Under the pieces are notes generated by a model. That model saw only the letters and a program-made list of their open reading frames with translations, did no database searches and was not told the origin of the DNA. This document shows positions 34,065-42,674 of a DNA stretch of 64,000 bases, piece by piece (position 1 is the stretch's first letter; each line of letters opens with the position of its first letter). The position numbers were made by a program, and so were the translations under genes. Source of the DNA: Proteobacteria bacterium UBA981 (GTDB lineage Bacteria > Pseudomonadota > Gammaproteobacteria > Ga0077536); assembly GCA_002292285.1 (NCBI GenBank), contig DBBP01000002.1, positions 100,888 through 164,887 on the forward strand, given 5' to 3'.

Positions 34065-34971
34065 CTGCGCGACGCGCCTCAAGCACCACGACCCCACCGA
34101 TGATCAACAGCGTTCCCAATACTTGAATGGGATGCATGCTCTCACCCAGTACCACCACCGCAATTCCGATTGTCGCCGGCGGTCCAATACTGCTGATGAT
34201 GGACGCACGCTGGGCGCCGAGACGCTGCATGCTCGCCGAAAACAGAAAGAGCGGCAGTACATTTGTGAAAGCCGTCATCAAAAACAACAGCCCCCACGCG
34301 TGTGCCGACAACAGTAATTCGCCGGACGAACCGAAAACCGCGAAATGAAGCGTCAAGCCAAGTGCCGCGCCGCACGACGCATAGACAATAAAAGCCTCGC
34401 TCGGTGCGCTGTTTGTGAAACGTTCGTTGGCCATCAGGTAGTAAGCAAAACTGGCCGCAGCCGCCAGCACCAGAGCTGCACCAACCCCGTTGGCTTGCCA
34501 CAACGATTGAGCGACTCCGCCTACCGCGCAAAGGATTCCGAAGTACGTTAACGCAACCGCAGCAAGCACCTTCGGCGCGGGCCAACGGCGTTGCGTAATG
34601 GCGCGGGCGACGACCACCATCGCCGGATAAGAAAACATCAGGACGCGCTCGAGACTGGCATCGATCATGGTTAACGCGACGAAGTCGAACCAAGTGCCCA
34701 GGTAGTAGCAGGTGATGCCGGCAAGGCCTGCGCCGAGCGCGAGATCAGATCGTACAGATAACAAGCGCCGCGGCCCGATTCGATACATTGCCCAGGCCAG
34801 CACCAGTGGTAAGGCTATCCACCCGCGCAACAGAATCAGCGCCTCTACGCTCACGTTCTGCTGGTACATCAATTTGGCGATGATCCCCTTAAGGGACATA
34901 AGGACTGCGCCTAGTACAACGAGGGAAACGTCGAAAAAATCGGGTTGCCCCGCCCGACCGGCGCCGCTCAT
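34057..34971 (-). CDS. DMT-superfamily permease (EamA family)
   Basis: The 304-residue product has ten predicted membrane helices in two EamA repeats, first FFDVSLVVLGAVLMSLKGII and later VLAAAASFAYYLMANERFTN. The last helix pair contains SSIGPPATIGIAVVVLGESM, the usual end of the family. Members export or import amino acids, metabolites and drugs; the substrate cannot be read from sequence. It converges on lpxD with an 8-base overlap and lies 78 bases downstream of the HMG-CoA lyase start-distal end. Confidence 0.9.
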   Translation of the reverse strand: MSGAGRAGQPDFFDVSLVVLGAVLMSLKGIIAKLMYQQNVSVEALILLRGWIALPLVLAWAMYRIGPRRLLSVRSDLALGAGLAGITCYYLGTWFDFVALTMIDASLERVLMFSYPAMVVVARAITQRRWPAPKVLAAVALTYFGILCAVGGVAQSLWQANGVGAALVLAAAASFAYYLMANERFTNSAPSEAFIVYASCGAALGLTLHFAVFGSSGELLLSAHAWGLLFLMTAFTNVLPLFLFSASMQRLGAQRASIISSIGPPATIGIAVVVLGESMHPIQVLGTLLIIGGVVVLEARRAVT

Positions 34972-35049
34972 CGAACGGCTTCTGGAGAACGATTGGCTAT
35001 TGAGCCGTTCGCGCGTTCGTATCGTGCGGTATGTGAAAGCAATGCGGGC

Positions 35050-35958
35050 TCACGCGGCAGGGCGGTGCGGGAACACACCAGCGTGGGTCAGCATGGCTGG
35101 CATGGACGTTTGCAAGGGCTGTTCCAGCCATTTGGCGGTCGCGATAACTTCCTCAATGTCGATGCCGGTGGCATAGCCCAATCGATGCAGCAGATACAGC
35201 ACGTCCTCGGTACCAACGTTACCGGTGGCTCCCGGCGCGAACGGGCAGCCGCCGACGCCGCCACAACTTGCATCGAAAATTCGCACACCGGCCTCGACTG
35301 CAGCATAAACGTTGGCAATGCCGGTATTGCGGGTGTTATGGAAATGCAGGCGAAGCGGAATTGCGCCACTGACTTCGCGCACTGCCATGACCACTCGGGT
35401 CACGTCTGACGGAACCGCGACGCCAATGCTGTCGGCTAAGGAAATTTCGTCAATGCCCATTGCAGCAAGCCGCTGCACGATGTTAACCACGGTATCGACC
35501 GCCACTTCACCTTCAAACGGACAGCCAAATGTCGCCGCGACCGTAACCCCGAAAAACCTGCGCGATCGTTGCGCGGTGAGCGCCATCGCGGCAATGGCTT
35601 CGAGCATGTCCGACGCATTCTTACCTTGGTTGCGCTGACAGAATGTATCGGTCGTCACCATGACGCAATTGAGCTGATCGATATCAGTATCAAGCGCCCG
35701 CTCCAGGCCTTTCTCGTTCAATACCAGACCGATGTAACTGACATCCTCGTGACGAGGAAGTTGTTCGATGACCGCGTCGGCATCAGCCATTTGGGGTACC
35801 CGTTTCGGATTCACGAAACTCACCGCTTCCAAACGCCGTATCCCGGCTGCAATCAGGCGCTTGATAAGCGAGATTTTAGTTTGCGTGTCGACCAGTTGCG
35901 GCTGACTCTGCAAACCATCCCGTGGGCCAACATCCACTATTTCAATATTCTCGTGCAT
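35050..35958 (-). CDS. mvaB: Hydroxymethylglutaryl-CoA lyase
   Basis: This TIM-barrel lyase splits HMG-CoA into acetyl-CoA and acetoacetate, the end of leucine breakdown. The 302-residue product begins with IVDVGPRDGLQSQPQLV, which binds the metal and substrate. It has the family's late signature with the catalytic Cys in GVGGCPFAPGATGNVGTEDV and the metal-binding pair in RLHFHNTRNTGIANVYAAVE. No other leucine-catabolic genes adjoin it, so the pathway role is inferred from the family. Confidence 0.93.
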   Translation of the reverse strand: MHENIEIVDVGPRDGLQSQPQLVDTQTKISLIKRLIAAGIRRLEAVSFVNPKRVPQMADADAVIEQLPRHEDVSYIGLVLNEKGLERALDTDIDQLNCVMVTTDTFCQRNQGKNASDMLEAIAAMALTAQRSRRFFGVTVAATFGCPFEGEVAVDTVVNIVQRLAAMGIDEISLADSIGVAVPSDVTRVVMAVREVSGAIPLRLHFHNTRNTGIANVYAAVEAGVRIFDASCGGVGGCPFAPGATGNVGTEDVLYLLHRLGYATGIDIEEVIATAKWLEQPLQTSMPAMLTHAGVFPHRPAA

Positions 35959-36168
35959 GCCCAGCGGCCCCGCGCCTTGTTTATGACGGTTTCAATTGTA
36001 CTCAATCGAACGGTAAGTCGATGGTCGCAGGCGCCAGCTTGCGACGCTGGCACATTCCGGGCGCGATAGGCACCCCGTTTGCCCCGATGACCACGCACAG
36101 CCGCAGCACCAAATTCATATACTATTTGCGCGTCCGGGTACCTTTGCAATATTTGAGTTGGCGATGAC

Positions 36169-37518
36169 ATGAGCGAGTACGACTTCGATCTTTTTATTAT
36201 CGGTGGCGGTTCTGGTGGCGTGCGCGCTGGACGCATGGCTGCAGGGTTCGGGGCTCGCGTCGCCGTTGCGGAAGAACGCTATATGGGCGGCACTTGTGTC
36301 AACGTGGGTTGCGTGCCGAAAAAACTGTTTTCCTATGCGGCCCACTTTGCGGAGGATTTCGAGGACTGCGCAGGCTTCGGATGGCAGGTCGGCGCACGCA
36401 GCTTTGACTGGCAAACACTGGTAAGAAACAAGAACACCGAAATCGAGCGCCTGAATGGTATTTATCAGCGCCTGCTGGATAACGCCGGCGCGACCGTCAT
36501 ACGCGGGCACGCCGAGCTCCGGGACGCCCATACGGTCGCTGTCGGGGACAAGACCTACACCAGTGAGCGCATTCTGGTGGCGACTGGTGGCTGGCCATTT
36601 GTGCCTGAATTCCCGGGTAGCGAACACGCGATTACATCCAACGAAGCGTTTTTCCTCGATGAGTTACCGGAACGCGTCGTAGTCGTCGGCGGCGGTTATA
36701 TCGCGGTCGAGTTTGCCGGCATCTTTAACGGACTGGGGTGTCAGACTTCCCAGCTCTACCGCGGGTCACTGTTCCTGCGCGGGTTTGATGATGATGCGCG
36801 CACTTTTCTTGCCGATGAAATGCAGAAGAAAGGTATCGATCTGCGCTTCGACACAGACGTGAGTGCGATCGAAAAATCAGATAACGGTTATCGTTTGCAG
36901 CTCACCGATGGCACGTCGTTCGAGTGTGATTTGGTGATGTATGCCACCGGACGCAAGCCCTTGTCTGACAAAGTTGGCCTGGAGACGTGTGGTATCGAAA
37001 CGAATGCGCAGGGCGCCATTGTGGTCGACGAAAACTACCAAACCAACGTGCCGTCTATTTATGCGCTTGGCGATGTTACCGACCGTATCAACCTCACGCC
37101 TGTTGCACTCGCTGAGGGTATGGCGCTGGTATGGCATTTGTACCGGGACGCCGGCAAACCGGTCGATTACGAGTACATTCCAAGTGCGGTTTTTAGTCAG
37201 CCTAACCTCGCCTCGGTCGGCTATACCGAAGCACAAGCCAGAGAAAAATTTGGCGACGTCACTATATTCCGCTCAGGATTCACACCGCTGAAACACACAT
37301 TGTCCCGCAATGCCGAAAAAACCCTGATGAAGCTGGTTGTCGACACGGCTAGTGATCGCGTCGTCGGAGTGCATATGGTCGGCCCCGACGCTGGCGAATC
37401 GGTGCAAGGGCTCGCCATCGCCCTGAAAGCCGGCGCGACTAAGGCACTGTTCGATCGAACGATTGGCATTCACCCCACCTCGGCAGAGGAATGGGTGACG
37501 ATGCGCGAGCCGGTGTGA
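36169..37518 (+). CDS. gor: Glutathione-disulfide reductase
   Basis: Gor reduces oxidised glutathione with NADPH. The 449-residue product has the FAD motif LFIIGGGSGGVRAGRMAA, the redox disulfide Cys43/Cys48 in GGTCVNVGCVPKKL and the NADPH motif VVVGGGYIAVEFAGIFNGLG. The C-terminal active-site GIHPTSAEEWVTM holds the His-Glu pair. Length matches the E. coli enzyme (450). It lies 116 bases upstream of the predicted selenocysteine peroxiredoxin on the same strand, so both may belong to one redox defence unit. Confidence 0.96.
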   Translation: MSEYDFDLFIIGGGSGGVRAGRMAAGFGARVAVAEERYMGGTCVNVGCVPKKLFSYAAHFAEDFEDCAGFGWQVGARSFDWQTLVRNKNTEIERLNGIYQRLLDNAGATVIRGHAELRDAHTVAVGDKTYTSERILVATGGWPFVPEFPGSEHAITSNEAFFLDELPERVVVVGGGYIAVEFAGIFNGLGCQTSQLYRGSLFLRGFDDDARTFLADEMQKKGIDLRFDTDVSAIEKSDNGYRLQLTDGTSFECDLVMYATGRKPLSDKVGLETCGIETNAQGAIVVDENYQTNVPSIYALGDVTDRINLTPVALAEGMALVWHLYRDAGKPVDYEYIPSAVFSQPNLASVGYTEAQAREKFGDVTIFRSGFTPLKHTLSRNAEKTLMKLVVDTASDRVVGVHMVGPDAGESVQGLAIALKAGATKALFDRTIGIHPTSAEEWVTMREPV

Positions 37519-37578
37519 GCGTCATGGCACTTATGCGACATGCGACTTGGCATTCGCTCAAGCAAGCGAAGCCGGTTA

Positions 37579-37604
37579 CGGGGCGCTGGAAACCCGTTTT
37601 TTTC
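37579..37604 (+). terminator. Possible weak terminator between gor and the peroxiredoxin
   Basis: ACGGG (37579-37583) and CCCGT (37594-37598) can pair around a 10-base loop, with a run of seven T from 37598 to 37604. The stem is only 5 bp, so termination would be partial at best. It may separate or attenuate the downstream gene. Confidence 0.4.
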
Positions 37605-37634
37605 CACGCAATATCGGTCCAGAGGCTAGTTACG

Positions 37635-38162
37635 ATGCGCTATTTCTCCCTCGGTATCCTCGTCGCTTCACTCACCCTATGTGCGCCGTTGTTGTGGGCC
37701 GTCGATGTCAGCGTCGGCCAACCGGCGCCGCAGTTCGAACTAACGGGTTCCGACGGCGCACTGCACGACCTTGCGAGCTATCGCGGTAAAACTGTGGTGA
37801 TCGCCTGGTTCCCGAAAGCGTTTACCGGTGGCTGAACGGCCGAGTGCAAATCGCTCCGTGAGAGTGGTGAATCATTACGTGAATTCGATGTGGTTTATTT
37901 CATGGCGAGTACCGAAGACATCGCTACCACTACTGCCTTTGCGCAAGCTAATCAGGCAGATTTCGTGATTCTGAGTGATGCAGGAAAAGACGTCGCACGG
38001 GCCTATGGGGTGTTAACACCGGCTGGATATGCAGCACGCAGAACGTTTTACATCGATCCGACAGGCGTCGTGAGTTTCATCGATTCGCAAGTTAGCGCGT
38101 TACACGCCGGCCGCGATATCGCGGCCAGACTGTCAGCACTTGGCACCGCCGGGGCGCGCTGA
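37635..38162 (+). CDS. Exported selenocysteine peroxiredoxin (AhpC/TSA family) read through an in-frame TGA
   Basis: Peroxiredoxins reduce peroxides with a reactive Cys in a PxxxTxxC motif. Here the frame from the ATG at 37635 (AGAGG 9 bases upstream) encodes a signal peptide (residues ~1-22), then SVGQPAPQFELTGSDG and AWFPKAFTGG. A TGA at 37833-37835 follows at residue 67, exactly where the peroxidatic Cys belongs: Pro60, Thr64, position 67. The frame continues for 108 codons (TAECKSLRESG, then ILSDAGKDVARAYGV, AARRTFYIDPTG) to a TGA at 38160-38162, giving 175 residues. Cys71 could be the resolving residue, as in BCP/PrxQ types. A hairpin after the TGA fits a bacterial SECIS. I infer selenocysteine insertion; the alternatives are a nonsense mutation or a sequencing error of TGC/TGT. 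The sel genes are not in the window. Confidence 0.85.
37850..37868 (+). promoter_or_regulatory. Predicted bacterial SECIS hairpin
   Basis: The stem ATCGCTC (37850-37856) pairs with GAGTGGT (37862-37868), seven pairs including two G-U pairs, and encloses the 5-base loop CGUGA (37857-37861). The loop starts 22 nt after the TGA and has G as its second base, followed by U. This fits the pattern used for bacterial SECIS elements (loop 16-37 nt from UGA, early G in the loop). An alternative hairpin, GAGTG (37842-37846) with CGCTC (37852-37856), would compete but has a loop without the expected G. Confidence 0.7.
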
Positions 38163-38241
38163 AGAATTGTCAGATGTGTTGCCATTTGTTCCTGAGCGTT
38201 CCCAGCTGTAGCTTCGTCGACATTTAGCCTGACCCGCACAA

Positions 38242-38895
38242 TCACCACTGATTACGATGGATGTAGCGGTCGAGGTCCTTGCGAGGCGCAGCGCGAAACT
38301 GGGTTCCGACGGTATAAGCGACCGGTACCATTGCCACCTGAGTATATTGTTCGTAAGGAATGCCGAGGATGTCGGCTGCCTCTCGTTCATACATAAGATG
38401 TATCGTCGTCCAGCACGTACCAAGCGAACGTTCACGCGCAGCCAGCATAAAACTCCACACCGCTGGCAATATTGAACCGAACGCACCCGCTGTAGCACTC
38501 GTGTCGAGCTTGTCGTACCGACCTGTAATGAGTGGAACGACCAGCCACGGCGCGCGGCCCATATTCTCAGCAAGATATTCAGCAGAGTCCGTCGCCCGCC
38601 CGGCAATCTCAGTCATCGACGAATCGCCTTTGTGCAAGTTGTAGATTGAATACGGTTGTTCGGCATAAACCGGCCATCCACGCCGATAAAGATCACCCAG
38701 CGCTGCGCGCTTGTCCGGGTCGTCTACCAGCATGAAATGCCAGAATTCGCCAACCGAACCGGTCGGTGATTGAACCGCGATATCGAGACACTCGCGAATC
38801 AGTGAAAATTCGACCGGACGGTCGAAATCCAGACGCTTACGCACTGCGCGGGTCGTGGTTAATACTTCGTCAACACCGAGATTTAGGCGGCTCAT
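38242..38895 (-). CDS. Nitroreductase family protein
   Basis: The 217-residue product belongs to the FMN-dependent nitroreductase fold. It has the N-terminal TTTRAVRKRLDFDRPVEFS segment with the conserved Arg that contacts FMN phosphate. It also has CLDIAVQSPTGSVGEFWHFM and, near residue 150, GSILPAVWSFMLAARERSLG followed by CWTTIHL, the second FMN-binding region. The substrate is unknown. It is convergent with the peroxiredoxin, with a gap of 79 bases between them. Confidence 0.9.
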   Translation of the reverse strand: MSRLNLGVDEVLTTTRAVRKRLDFDRPVEFSLIRECLDIAVQSPTGSVGEFWHFMLVDDPDKRAALGDLYRRGWPVYAEQPYSIYNLHKGDSSMTEIAGRATDSAEYLAENMGRAPWLVVPLITGRYDKLDTSATAGAFGSILPAVWSFMLAARERSLGTCWTTIHLMYEREAADILGIPYEQYTQVAMVPVAYTVGTQFRAAPRKDLDRYIHRNQW

Positions 38896-39113
38896 AGTAG
38901 CGTTCCTGCATTGTTGTTCAGTCTGAGAATTCTAGACAGACCGCGCGTATTCACAAGCGCCCCGAAAGAGCCATGCCTGAGTCGATGCAAGGGCACATTG
39001 CACTGGCTACGTTCTCGGCGCGCCTGAAGATATTTTCGGGAGTCCGCGTTCCGCGCTCATTCTCAAGCTAAACTAGAGCAACAATCACGTACAAGTCGCC
39101 AAGGAGCCCCGTC

Positions 39114-39536
39114 ATGTCGAGCGCAATCGAAGAGATCACGATGGTCAAACAGGCCATTCACAACCCAGCAGACGCGCGGCACTTTATGCGTCTCGGCGAA
39201 CCGACACATACGATAACGGCGACATTCAAAGGCATTGAATTGGCCCGCAGTAACAAAGCACTGAAGTGCAAGGAAGTAGGCTTTGATATTTACGACAGTG
39301 TCATTTACTTCCCGCGGGACGATGTTGATATGCAACGCCTGGAGAAAAATGCCAAAACGACTCACTGCCCACTAAAAGGCGATACTGAGTATTTCGATGC
39401 GGCAGGACCATCCGGCCAGATCGAGAACATCGCGTGGTCTTACAACACGACCATCGACCGGGCCAGTGCCTTGACTGACTATATCGGATTCGACAGTCGG
39501 CAAGTTCAAATCGTAGAGCACACGGCCGAGGCTTGA
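39114..39536 (+). CDS. DUF427 domain protein
   Basis: The 140-residue product matches the small DUF427 fold: FKGIELARSNKALKCKEVGF, YDSVIYFPRDDVDMQRLEKN, THCPLKGDTEYFDA and ENIAWSYNTT are the usual blocks. The family function is unknown. AAGGAG lies 9-14 bases before the ATG at 39114. The protein has no signal peptide, so it is cytoplasmic. It is convergent with the MATE gene. Confidence 0.9.
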   Translation: MSSAIEEITMVKQAIHNPADARHFMRLGEPTHTITATFKGIELARSNKALKCKEVGFDIYDSVIYFPRDDVDMQRLEKNAKTTHCPLKGDTEYFDAAGPSGQIENIAWSYNTTIDRASALTDYIGFDSRQVQIVEHTAEA

Positions 39537-39604
39537 CGGGCGGCACTGCGCGAGCCTTGACGCCCGCACACCGGCGGCCGCTGTCCATGGGCTGGTCGGA
39601 GACG

Positions 39605-40990
39605 CTAGCGGAGTGGCTGCAGGTCTGACAACTCCGCTTGCGTCGCGCATAAGCGCCGGGTTACGACCCTAAATCGGGCAATCAGCAAGATACCGGCCGT
39701 CAACAGCGCAGTTGCCAGACCGATCCAGATGCCGCGCGCGCCATAGCCGAGCACGATGCCCAACACATAGGCAAGCGTGAACCCGAGTCCCCAGTAGTTG
39801 GCGGCGTTCAACAGCAGCGGTACGCGAGTATCTTTCAGACCGCGCAGCGAAAATGCCGCTGCCACCTGAATACCGTCGCCGAGTTGCAACACGGCCGCGA
39901 TGCGGAACAAATCTGCGACCAGAACAGCGAGTTCAGCATCGTCGGTGTAGACGGCTGTAATCGTGTCGGCGAGAAAAAAAGTCGTGACCGCCGAGATTAA
40001 CGACAGCGAGCCACACAACACGATTCCCGTATAGCCGATTCGCGCTGCTGCCACGACATCCAGGCGCCCTACTGCATGACCGACACAAACGGTCAGCGCC
40101 ATAGCGAGCCCTAGCGGAACCATGAACACGAGACCGGAATAGTTCAGCACGATCTGATGGCCGGCGACGGCAAATGTTCCTAATGCCCCCATCATCAGCG
40201 CGACACAGGTGAACAATCCGGATTGCAGGAACAGCGACAATCCGATCGGTACCCCAAGTGTTAACAGGCGACTCAAGGCGCGTGCTTCCGGCCAGCTCCA
40301 GTGCCGCCATAGTCCGAACGCGCGATAGTGTCGCGACCGACCGACGTAAAGCGCCAACAGCGCGAACATGATCCAGAAGCTGATCCCGTTGCCGAGACCG
40401 CAACCCACCGCGCCAAGCTGCGGCGCACCGAAGCGTCCGAACATGAACGTGTAATTCAGCGCGATGTTGATTGGTAACGCCACGGCCATCACAACCATGA
40501 TCGGCACCGTACGACCGACGCCTTCGCTCATCTGCTTCAAGGTGTGATAAGCATAGGCGGCAAATACGCCCCAACTCAACGCGTCCAGATAACCCTGCGC
40601 CAAAGTGCATACATCTGTGGCAATGCCCATCATCAATAGCAGCGGTTCTATCGAACGCATGGCAACAACGATGATCACGCTGATCACCAAACCAAGCCAA
40701 AAACCCTGGCGCGTGTCGTCGCCAATCTCGTGGCCGCGCCCGGCGCCGAAATGTTGCGCGACCGTTGGCCCAATCGCCATGATGGTTCCAAGCCCGAGTA
40801 GAAACAGCGCTATCCATATCCCGGAACCAATCGCAACGGCGGCAAGCTGCGTCGCACCGAGCGTTGAGGCCATAAGCGTATCCGCGACGGTCACGCCAAT
40901 ACTCGAAACGTTGTTGATAATGAGGGGCAGGCCAACCCGGAAAATAATCCCGAGGTCGGATGCCAGATGTCCACCGCGCAGTTTCAGCAC
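39605..40990 (-). CDS. MATE family efflux transporter
   Basis: The product is a twelve-helix multidrug/toxin extrusion antiporter (MatE repeats), NorM-like. From the GTG at 40990 it has 461 residues, the family's normal length, beginning LKLRGGHLASDLGIIFRVGL and PLIINNVSSIGVTVADTLMA. An in-frame ATG at 41152 would overlap the ATPase gene by 128 bases and add 54 residues without homology, so I reject it; GGAAGCGGAA precedes the GTG. It starts 34 bases after the ATPase stop, so it is probably the last gene of the Yej-type operon. Confidence 0.9.
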   Translation of the reverse strand: MLKLRGGHLASDLGIIFRVGLPLIINNVSSIGVTVADTLMASTLGATQLAAVAIGSGIWIALFLLGLGTIMAIGPTVAQHFGAGRGHEIGDDTRQGFWLGLVISVIIVVAMRSIEPLLLMMGIATDVCTLAQGYLDALSWGVFAAYAYHTLKQMSEGVGRTVPIMVVMAVALPINIALNYTFMFGRFGAPQLGAVGCGLGNGISFWIMFALLALYVGRSRHYRAFGLWRHWSWPEARALSRLLTLGVPIGLSLFLQSGLFTCVALMMGALGTFAVAGHQIVLNYSGLVFMVPLGLAMALTVCVGHAVGRLDVVAAARIGYTGIVLCGSLSLISAVTTFFLADTITAVYTDDAELAVLVADLFRIAAVLQLGDGIQVAAAFSLRGLKDTRVPLLLNAANYWGLGFTLAYVLGIVLGYGARGIWIGLATALLTAGILLIARFRVVTRRLCATQAELSDLQPLR

Positions 40991-41024
40991 GGGCGATTTT
41001 CCGCTTCCAGCAGATTTAGAACGC

Positions 41025-42653
41025 TCAAGCGGCCGTATCAATAACAGGAACTGCAGCCAAAAGAGCGCGTGTGTAATCGTGTTGCGGCCGCTGCAGAATC
41101 TGTTCCACATCGCCGTATTCGACAATCTGACCCTGGTACATAACCGCGACACGATGAGCGAGATACGCCACCACCCCGATATTGTGGGTGACGAACAGAT
41201 AAGTCAGCCCCAGCCGCCCTTGCAGGTCGCGTAACAACTCGAGAATCTGCGCTTGTACAGAAACATCCAGTGCGCTGGTTGGTTCGTCGCACACGATCAG
41301 TTTCGGATCGACAGCGAGCGCACGCGCAATACAAATTCTCTGTCGTTGTCCGCCCGAAAATTCGTGCGGATAGCGCAAGGCGTGCAACGGCTCCAGACCG
41401 ACCTGCACGAGTAGCTCGGCAACGCGCGCATCCTGCTGTTGCATGGAACCGCCCAGCTTCTGCGCGAGCATCCCCTCTTTAACGATATCGCCAACAGTCA
41501 TGCGCGGGTTCATTGATGAATACGGATCCTGGAAAACAACTTGCAACTCACCACGTAGTTTGCGCATTTGCGCACGACTCAATTCAGCGAGATTGTGCCC
41601 GTCATAGGAGACTTGTCCGTGTGCGATGTCGGTGAGGCGTAATATGCCCTTCCCCATCGTTGTTTTGCCCGACCCGGACTCACCGACGACAGCGAGGGTC
41701 TGCCCCCGAATAATCTCGAGGTTAACGCCATCGACAGCCTTCACATGTCCGACGGTTCGACGTAAAACACCACGCTTAATCGGGAACCAGACTTTCATGT
41801 CACGAACGGTGAGAATTGGCTGCTCATCCACGGCCTCGGGTTGATGCCCCTCGCGCAAGCGTTTTTCCCAGCTTGGCAGCGAGTCGAATAGCTGCCGCGA
41901 ATACTCATGTTGTGGGTTGCTGTAAAAAGTGTCGCGACGTCCCTGTTCGACGATGCGGCCGTTCTTCATCACCACGACACGATCGGCCACCTGGTGCGCG
42001 ACCGCGAGATCATGAGTAATAAACAAAATACCCATGTTGCGCTTGCGCTGAATCGATTTGATCAACTCAAGTACCTGAGCTTGAATAGTGACGTCGAGTG
42101 CTGTCGTCGGTTCGTCGGCGACCAGAAGTTTCGGATCGCCCGCCAGCGCAATTGCGACCATCACCCGTTGCTTCATGCCGCCTGAGAACTGGTGCGGATA
42201 CTCATCCAGGCGTCTGTGTGAATCCGCGATGCCGACATCATCCATCAGTTCTTGTACGCGTTGCCGCAACGCTTGCCCACGCAGTCCGTGGTGACGACGT
42301 ACGGTTTCTCCGATTTGAGCCCCGATCGTCATGACCGGATTGAGCGACGACTGCGGCTCCTGGAAGATCATGCCGATCGCGGCGCCGCGAACGTCGCGCA
42401 TACGGTATTCCGGAAACTTGAATATATCCTCGCCGGCGAGCAGGACCCGCCCACTGTGAATTCTGGCCGTTGGTGGCAACAAACGCGCAATGGCAAGCGC
42501 CGATAGCGACTTTCCACTGCCGGACTCGCCAACCAGGACGACGGTTTCTCCTGCATCGATGTCGAAACTAATGCCGTCTACGGCTCGTGTCAGCGCCTCA
42601 CCGTGACCGAAGTGGATAGCGAGATCCTCCACGCTCAGCAAAGTCTCACTCAT
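41025..42653 (-). CDS. yejF: Oligopeptide ABC transporter, double ATP-binding protein (YejF-like)
   Basis: The 542-residue product has two full ABC domains fused head to tail, as in E. coli YejF (529). Walker A motifs are GESGSGKSLSALAIARL and GESGSGKTTMGKGILRL. Signature motifs are FSGGMKQRVMVAIALAG and FSGGQRQRICIARALAV. Walker B segments are LLVADEPTTALDV and LIVCDEPTSALDV. It powers the Yej permease encoded about 4 kb upstream. It lies 21 bases after the fatty-acid oxidation gene instead of next to the permease genes. Confidence 0.93.
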   Translation of the reverse strand: MSETLLSVEDLAIHFGHGEALTRAVDGISFDIDAGETVVLVGESGSGKSLSALAIARLLPPTARIHSGRVLLAGEDIFKFPEYRMRDVRGAAIGMIFQEPQSSLNPVMTIGAQIGETVRRHHGLRGQALRQRVQELMDDVGIADSHRRLDEYPHQFSGGMKQRVMVAIALAGDPKLLVADEPTTALDVTIQAQVLELIKSIQRKRNMGILFITHDLAVAHQVADRVVVMKNGRIVEQGRRDTFYSNPQHEYSRQLFDSLPSWEKRLREGHQPEAVDEQPILTVRDMKVWFPIKRGVLRRTVGHVKAVDGVNLEIIRGQTLAVVGESGSGKTTMGKGILRLTDIAHGQVSYDGHNLAELSRAQMRKLRGELQVVFQDPYSSMNPRMTVGDIVKEGMLAQKLGGSMQQQDARVAELLVQVGLEPLHALRYPHEFSGGQRQRICIARALAVDPKLIVCDEPTSALDVSVQAQILELLRDLQGRLGLTYLFVTHNIGVVAYLAHRVAVMYQGQIVEYGDVEQILQRPQHDYTRALLAAVPVIDTAA

Positions 42654-42674
42654 CGCAGCTTGCCTCTCCTGGCC

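Noticed and set aside
37491..37835. A 114-codon protein ending at the TGA at 37835, and a separate 90-codon protein at 37890-38162
   Set aside because: Both are pieces of one peroxiredoxin frame. The N-terminal piece ends exactly at the active site, and the C-terminal piece lacks a start with a ribosome-binding site and begins mid-domain.
39933..40817. 294-codon minus-strand frame inside the MATE gene
   Set aside because: It lies in another frame of the same strand as a clear twelve-helix transporter and has low-complexity Arg-rich sequence typical of a shadow.
40991..41152. N-terminal extension of the MATE gene by 54 codons
   Set aside because: It overlaps the 3' end of the ATPase gene and lies before the first conserved helix; the GTG at 40990 fits better.
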